A stretch of 32,865 bases of DNA, from positions 1 through 32,865 of the forward strand of contig BCJJ01000068.1 in assembly GCA_039545355.1 (NCBI GenBank). The letters run 5' to 3'. Origin of the DNA: Trichosporon coremiiforme (taxonomy: Eukaryota; Basidiomycota; Tremellomycetes; Trichosporonales; Trichosporonaceae). Shown here piece after piece: positions 26,975 to 32,865 of this stretch. Each line of letters starts with the position of its first letter. Within the stretch, counting starts at the first letter, position 1. Below the pieces are notes generated by a model. It was not told the origin of the DNA. It saw nothing but the letters and a program-made list of their open reading frames with translations, and did not search any database. The position numbers and the translations under genes were made by a program.

Positions 26975-29900
26975 ATGGCCCGCAAGGCCGCCGTCAAGTA
27001 CCGCTCCCTGCGGTCGAACCTGGTTCATCTCCCGTTATCTCTCTATGCGTCGCTGGCACAGTCCCAAACGGTGAGTGTCCCCCCGGTTCGCCTAAGTTCT
27101 TGGCTTCCCCGAAGTGCTTGGGCGAGTGCAGAACACTGATAGTCAGCGGCCCCAGAGCCTCATCCTCCACCTCGCCCCGCTCGTACCGGCCTCCAGCTCA
27201 AGGCGCCCACCGCAACCCGCCTACCTCGGCTGGTCGGGCTTGGCGGCCGCGAGCTCTCTCTCAGGTATCGGCGGCAGCCAGCTCGAGACGATCGAGGTCG
27301 ACCCCGAGGTCGCGCTCAACTATGGCTGGGCTGAGGGCACTATCGTGAGTTGCGTGCATGGCCTCTTCAACTGACACGACAGCTCGAGATCAGTCTGATC
27401 CACAACCCCACCAAGGCACGCTCCGTGTCCGTCACTCCGCTGTCAGCTGACGACTGGGAAATCCTGGTAAGCTTTACGTGTTGCAGGCGTAGCTGACATG
27501 CAGGAACAAAATGCCAACTACCTCGAGAACAACCTGCTCGGACAGCTGCGCGCGGCGCAGAAGGGGCAGGAAATTGACGTCTGGGTCCTTGGCCGCACCA
27601 AGATCCGTATACGTGTCGGTGCGTAGCCGACGTGACTGCGAGCATTGGGCTGACCTCAGATGCGACCAACCCCCCGACGACGTCGTCCTCCGTGGTTCTT
27701 GTGAACGCCGACACCGAGATCTACGTCGCGCCCCGTCCGCGCGACATGGAGAAGCCAAAGGAGGCGCCGAAGCAGATCGCCACGCCCACTGTGCCGGTGA
27801 GAACCGACTCGCACAAGAAGACACCCACGGCTAAATCGGCTTCCCTCCGTTTGATCCCCGCTCGTGTCGCAGTTGGCTGGGGTCAGCCGCAACTCGACTC
27901 TGACGACAGCCGTGTCGTTGGGTCAGACCATGTCGCATGGGTGTCGCCGGCAACGTTGGCGCAGACCCGCCGACGCCTAGGACAGGACGAGAGCGGGCCG
28001 CTGTTCGTCAACATCAAGCGGGAGAAGGAGGTCGAGGAGGAGAAGGAGGGCGAGCAATTGAAACCCGAAGAGGGTGAGCAGGAGGAAGAGGAGGAGCCGG
28101 CGCTTCCTGCTTGGTTGGTGGCTTGGGACCAGATGCCCGCCGGAGCTGCGACGATCGGCGGTGAGGAGCTCGACGCCGAGTGGACCTCTTGGGGCGAAAT
28201 CAAGTGAGTTAGGAAATCTGGGGTTTCGAACTGACAGCAGCGTCACGCTCGCGGAGCCGAAAAAAAGCCACAAAGCGAACGGCGTGCTTTCGCATTCTGT
28301 TCTCGTTGCGCCGACCGAGATTGCGCCTCCACTCGCGGCTGTCGACAATATCATCGACGACGCTCTCGACTATCTCCGCCGTGGCGCCCTGTCGGGGCAC
28401 GCGAAGCCGCTGCTCCTTATGGGCGGCAAGGGATCCGGCAAGACAGTGATCGCGAAGACGATCGGCGAGCGCCTCGAACAGGATCGCGATGTCGTGGCCG
28501 GTAAGCTTTGCACAATACGCACCTCAGCTGACCGCAGAACTCATCTATAATGATGTCGGGCGCCTGGACCCCGATGCGCGAGTGACAGCAACGAAGGAGG
28601 CGATCTCGAAGTGGGTCGAGGACGCGGAGAAGCACGCCCCTTGCCTCCTCGTGCTTGACAACCTCGACTTACTGCTGGGACCAGAGCAGGAGAACTCGGC
28701 GTCGTCGAACCCGTCAATCCTGGCTGAGCACTTTGCGCGCCTGTTCTCGAGCCAGAACCTGCCGCCGGGCGTGCTCGTGCTGGTCACGACGACGGGTTCG
28801 GCGTCTTTGCATCCGCTGCTGACGTCGAAGCACATCTTCGGAGAGCAAATCAAGGTCCCGTCACCGACCAGCGCCAAGCGTCGCGAGATTCTCGAGGCCG
28901 TAGTCCGCGCGCAGGAGTCCTCGCCGAGCGAGCTTGACTATGTCACCCTCTCGACGCTCACGGAAGGCTACAGCGCGTCGGACCTGAATGACTTTGTGAC
29001 CGGTGCGTCGCAGCAGGCCATGATCCGGTGTGCGCGCGACGGTACGGAGTCGGATCACCTGACAATGGATGACTTCGTTGCCGCCCAGGAGGCGTTCACG
29101 CCGTTCAACCTGCGCGGTGTGTCGCTTCAGAAATCGGACGTGCGCTGGGCCGACATCGGCGGTCTGCACGACGCCCGCTCCATCCTCCGCGAGACTCTCG
29201 AGTGGCCGACAAAGTACGCGCCCATCTTCGCAAAGTGCCCGCTGCGTTTGCGTTCCGGTCTGTTGCTCTACGGATACCCCGGATGCGGCAAGACGCTCCT
29301 TGCGTCGGCCGTTGCCAAAGAGTGCGGTCTCAACTTCATCTCGGTCAAGGGACCAGAAATCCTGAACAAGTACATTGGTGCTTCGGAGCAGAGTGTGCGC
29401 GACCTGTTCGAGCGTGCCAGCGCTGCAAAGCCGTGTGTTCTGTTCTTCGACGAGTTTGACTCCATTGCGCCGAAACGGTAAGCTTTTTGACGGGTATCTG
29501 TAGCTGACAAGCAGTGGCCACGACAGCACGGGTGTCACCGACCGTGTTGTGAACCAGATGCTCACGGAGATGGACGGTGCGCAGGGCCTTGAGGGCGTGT
29601 ACGTCCTTGCCGCCACCTCTCGACCGGACCTCATCGACCCCGCCCTCTTACGTCCCGGACGTCTCGATAAGGCGGTGCTCTGCGACATGCCCTCGAAGAT
29701 GGACCGACAGGAGATTATCGAGTCGCTCGCACGCAAGCTGCACCTCGCGCCTAGCGTGGACCTCGAGCAGCTCGCCGAGGACACCGAGGGCTTTTCGGGC
29801 GCCGACCTGCAGGCGCTCGTGTACAACGCACACCTTGACGTCGTGCACGCCGTCCTGAACCGGCCCGAGGAGGAGAAGGAGCCCAAGGACAAGGGCAAGG

Positions 29901-30406
29901 GCAAGGCCGTCGATAAGGGCAAGGGCAAGGCCATTGAGAACGGAGACGCGACTCACCCGGATGCTGGGTCAGTCGTCGCCGGACCAGTGTACAAGCAGCT
30001 CCAGCCCGAGGAGGCGCCGACGACGAGCGCGAACCGTGCTGCGTTCTCAGAGCGAGTGAGTAAAGTTCTCTTCTGCCACACAACTTCCATTACATTTGTT
30101 GCTCCCCTGCTCTTCCGCTCCGTATATCGCGAACTGTTAGCTGACATCCAGATCGAGACCATTGTCTCCTCAACGACCGCGCACAACCAGGAGTCCGAGG
30201 ATGAGGCCAAGGTCGAGAAGATGCCGACACCTGTCATCGAAGAGAGACATCTGCGCCAGTCGCTGCGCAACACACGCGCGTCCGTCGCGCCCGCCGAGCG
30301 TGCACGCTTCGAGCGCATCTACCACGCCTTCGTTAGCGACCGGGGCGATGGGGCGCAGAACGGCGAGCCAGGACGGGAGACGGGTACCAGGGCGACGCTC
30401 GGATAG
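26975..30406 (+). CDS. PEX1: Peroxisomal biogenesis AAA ATPase Pex1
   Basis: Nine exons: 26975-27070, 27147-27344, 27383-27466, 27504-27618, 27660-28203, 28241-28500, 28538-29477, 29515-30055 and 30152-30406; about 1010 residues. Pex1 pairs with Pex6 and extracts ubiquitinated Pex5 receptor from the peroxisome membrane. The N-terminus (1-165) resembles the Pex1 double-psi barrel ([28 protein letters not shown]). D1 has Walker A GGKGSGKT (407-414) and a degenerate Walker B LLVLDNLD (469-476, no Glu). D2 has Walker A GYPGCGKT (678-685), Walker B VLFFDEFD (733-740) and the [21 protein letters not shown] second region of homology, so D2 is the active ATPase. Acidic insert near 310-325 and a KGKGKA-type insert after D2. 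Intron 8 (30056-30151, 96 nt) lacks in-frame stops. Exon 6 has tandem acceptors three bases apart. Confidence 0.95.
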
Positions 30407-30555
30407 ACGCCGAGGCACCCGCATCACAATGAGACATAGTAGAGAAGACATCGAATGCTATAGAAGAGGGTGTAAGATAAAAAAGCCATGCATTGCACTT
30501 TGGGATACCCCTTACCCTTCTTCCACAATGCTGCACTTCCTTACACTAAGCGCCT

Positions 30556-31283
30556 CTAAGCGCCCTTGAGGGGATACTTGAGCCTCTCCAACCTCTCGAG
30601 CGCGGCCTCAGCCTGCGCCTCGGAACGACGCTGGAGCTCAACAGCACCCGCAACGAGCTCGGGAACAGCCCATCGCAGCGTCTCGGGGAGGGGTGTCTCG
30701 GGCGTCTTACCAAGCACGAGCATGGCGAAGAAGAGGATGAGGTGCGCGGCAGCGACGAGGGGGTGGTTCGCCCATCCCCGGCCCTGGAGGAAGGGAAGCC
30801 ACTTGGGCGAAAGCGAGAGGGGGACGAGGACGGCTTGCGCGACAGAGAGCGGGAGAAGGGGGCCCGAGGGCTGGCTCATGTATCGGCGGATCTGGGAGAG
30901 ACAGCTGGGAGTGTCAGCTCTCGTGACAGGGACTTCGCAGCTTTGGATAGTGCAAGTGGGACTTGCAACGGTTCACGTACATGAAGAAGCAAACGGCCAC
31001 GAGCATGTCAAGCATGTTGCGCGAGGACTGCTTGTTCGCCTCGTTCTCGCGCCTGAGGGCTATGATCTCGCGCTCCTGCTCTGTTTCTGTCAGCTTTTGC
31101 TATGGTCTAGCAAGCTGGCTTCCAGCTACCCCGCAGACGGCATAACTTTCGCAGCATGTGCAGACGCACCTTCCTCGCTGATCGGTTGCGCTGCTTGTCA
31201 GCTTACTACCAGCTTACAGTCAACTCACCGTCAGCAGTGTCCTTCTGCTTGGTCGCAGCGGCGGTCCTCTTCCTCGGGGCCAT
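30556..31283 (-). CDS. Uncharacterised small membrane protein
   Basis: Four exons on the minus strand: 31283-31229, 31190-31170, 31080-30981 and 30904-30556, about 174 residues. Introns are 38, 89 and 76 nt. I do not recognise the family. The N-terminus (1-20) is basic (MAPRKRTAAATKQK); residues about 24-48 are a charged, likely coiled-coil helix (EEEQEREIIALRRENEANK). Hydrophobic segments lie near 49-62, 76-92 and 101-118 (HPLVAAAHLILFFAMLVLG). The C-terminus is an amphipathic helix (VELQRRSEAQAEAALERLERL) ending LKYPLKGA. Topology is unclear. The junction at 30980 is uncertain: a GTGAAC donor four bases downstream with the acceptor before ATCCGC would give FFMYIRRYM instead of FFICLSQIRRYM. 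Divergent from the proteasome alpha4 gene. Confidence 0.65.
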
Positions 31284-31759
31284 TGTGCTTTTGTCGTATC
31301 ACGTATAAGGGAGGTGGGTGGAGAGAGATGTGGAAAATGGCGAGGAAGGCGCAAACGATGGCATGTCCAAAGGACCGCATGATCCGATCCATGGCTGCAA
31401 TGCCCGGCGATCGTGCTGGTCACCGGCCAGCAGGCCGGCCAGTGGCCAATTCCTCGAACCGGTCATAGCCGTTATCTCGCCTGTGGGAACCACGTGGTGC
31501 CACACGCCGTATTGCCGCGAGCCCCGAGACGCGCGTCTCGCTCAGCGCTGGGTGCTCGTCGTCAGCGTCATAGACCTGCATCGAGGTCGAGCTGCATCAA
31601 TAACCGCCGGCTGCTGACTTCGACGAGTGCAACGACAGCGACAAACGACGGCGCCGATTTCCCCTCCCATTCCGAGTGAACGACTACGATCCCAGTAGTC
31701 GCCCGTCTCCCTACCTACCTTCCCCTTCCCAATCACAGCTCCAGTAGAGCTCTGTCATC
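31284..31759. other. Divergent promoter region, membrane protein / proteasome alpha4
   Basis: 476 bp without a supported gene. It contains an ACCACGTGGT palindrome at 31489-31498. I saw no clear match to the GGTGGCAAA-type proteasome element known from yeast. Confidence 0.5.
31489..31498. promoter_or_regulatory. ACCACGTGGT palindrome in divergent promoter
   Basis: Perfect 10-bp palindrome around CACGTG, about 205 bp from the membrane-protein ATG and 260 bp from the proteasome ATG. Function inferred from motif. Confidence 0.4.
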
Positions 31760-32865
31760 ATGTCCAGGTCCTACGATCGCGGTGAGTTGCGCAGCACACA
31801 GCCATGAGAAGGGACCAAGTTAGCTGACAGATCACAGCCCTTACCGTCTTCTCGCCTGATGGACATGTACGTTCTCTCGATGCTGCCATATGCAAGATTC
31901 CAGCACAACTGACAATACAGCTGTTCCAGGTCGACTACGCCCTCGAGGCCGCTAAGCGCGGTACTGCTGCTGTGAGTATCGTCATGCTGCCGATACTCGC
32001 CTGCCAGATGGAGATATCCTCCCCCGATACAGCTTTGTGGCTGCGTGCTCGCTGCCGGAGGTGATGGGCTCGCCGCTCTCCAAACCTCGCGCCGACCGCT
32101 TGCTTAGCGTAGCCACTCGCAACGGGGAGTGATCGGTGATGAGAACCGGATCAGTCGGTGCACCGAGTCAAGGGAAGGCCATCTGCGACGACTTGGCAAG
32201 CTCAGGTGGAACCAACGTAGCTGACAAACAGGTCGGCGTCCGCGGCAAGTCGTGCGTCGTACTCGGTGTCGAGAAGAAGTCGACGCTGCAGCTCCAGGAC
32301 CCGCGTACCGTGCGCAAGGTCGCTATGCTTGACGACCACATCTGCATTGCTTTCGCTGGTGAGTGGACTGGATGGAGGCTGAGTGGACTGGGAGAAAGTG
32401 GTTGGGACGAGGCAGGGAAGGCCACGGTTCCGCCATGAGCAAACCCTCTGCGGACATCTCGAATGGTCCCAGCGCGCTGTAACACATTGCACGGCGTGTT
32501 GGATTCGCCGTCACGTTAGCTTTCGATCCTGCATTGCTAGCAACACTACAGCTCCGGCAGATGCACACCCCCGCCAGCGACACGCTTAAATCCGCCTCCA
32601 TCTTCGCCAGATGTACGGCTTCGTCCACGTAGCTGACCCCAGGTCTCACCGCCGACGGCCGTATCCTGATCGACAAGGCGCGCGTCGAGTGCCAGTCGCA
32701 CCGTCTCACTGTCGAGGACCCGACCACCGTCGAGTACATCACTAAGTACATCGCCGGCGTGCAGCAGAAGTACACCCAGTCCGGTGGTGTGCGCCCGTTC
32801 GGTATTTCGACCTTGGTCGTCGGCTTCGACCCCAACGACACGCTGCCGCGTCTGTTCCAGACTGA
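31760..32865 (+). CDS. PRE6: 20S proteasome subunit alpha4 (PSMA7 / Pre6), 5' part
   Basis: Five exons visible: 31760-31781, 31838-31866, 31921-31971, 32232-32358 and 32643 to the window edge; the 3' end lies outside. About 152 residues are encoded. The N-terminus [28 protein letters not shown] is the alpha-type proteasome signature (YDRAxTxFSPxGxLxQVxYAxEA) that forms the gate and helix H0. [71 protein letters not shown] and [13 protein letters not shown] point to alpha4 rather than other alpha subunits. Introns are 56, 54, 260 and 284 nt; the last two are long for this window. Alpha subunits are structural and non-catalytic in the core particle. Confidence 0.94.

Noticed and set aside
32130..32231. 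Box C/D snoRNA in the proteasome alpha4 intron
   Set aside because: A GTGATGA and a CTGA are present, but the flanks do not form a terminal stem and the CTGA coincides with the intron branch motif.

Overview
This is a gene-dense nuclear segment from a basidiomycete yeast. The proteins look like Tremellomycetes, most likely Trichosporonales (Trichosporon / Cutaneotrichosporon / Apiotrichum / Vanrija type); that placement is inference, not a database result. The evidence is high GC content, almost every gene split by very short introns (commonly 35-50 nt, shortest 32 nt) with GTGAGT- or GTAAG-like donors and a CTGAC or CTAAC branch motif a few bases before the acceptor, plus standard fungal housekeeping genes. 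I rebuilt 16 protein genes by reading splice junctions (56 introns; one gene runs off the right edge) and one intron-containing tRNA gene.

Layout. 230-2509 (-): Zn2Cys6 transcription-factor-like protein. 2980-3101 (+): tRNA-Pro(AGG) with a 49-nt intron. 3399-4567 (+): Mtf2-like mitochondrial protein. 4726-5481 (-): NC2-beta/Dr1. 5872-6893 (+): Prp38 splicing factor. 7018-9340 (-): nucleoporin Nsp1. 9580-10128 (+): SmF. 10386-11762 (-): RanGAP (Rna1). 12026-14828 (-): tyrosyl-DNA phosphodiesterase Tdp1 with an N-terminal row of ubiquitin-interacting-like motifs. 15160-15724 (+): Yos1. 16161-17212 (-): Opi3-type phospholipid methyltransferase with a long basic tail. 17584-20037 (-): Suv3 mitochondrial RNA helicase. 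21156-23609 (+): protein with two PH domains. 24064-25984 (-): squalene epoxidase Erg1. 26975-30406 (+): peroxin Pex1. 30556-31283 (-): unidentified small membrane protein. 31760-end (+): proteasome subunit alpha4 (partial).

The genes are independent eukaryotic transcription units, many arranged as divergent pairs: NC2-beta/PRP38, NSP1/SmF, TDP1/YOS1, SUV3/PH protein, ERG1/PEX1, membrane protein/proteasome. Several intergenic regions carry a CACGTG core, often inside a longer palindrome. Functions group loosely into splicing (Prp38, SmF), nuclear transport (Nsp1, RanGAP), mitochondrial RNA metabolism (Mtf2-like, Suv3), ER/lipid/sterol biology (Yos1, Opi3, Erg1) and protein quality or import (Pex1, proteasome). 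No transposon, CRISPR array, secondary-metabolite cluster or obvious horizontally acquired island was seen. The points most worth following up are the UIM-like row on Tdp1, the chromatin-protein-like tail on Opi3, two genes whose first coding exon is only four bases, and the recurrent palindromic CACGTG sites.
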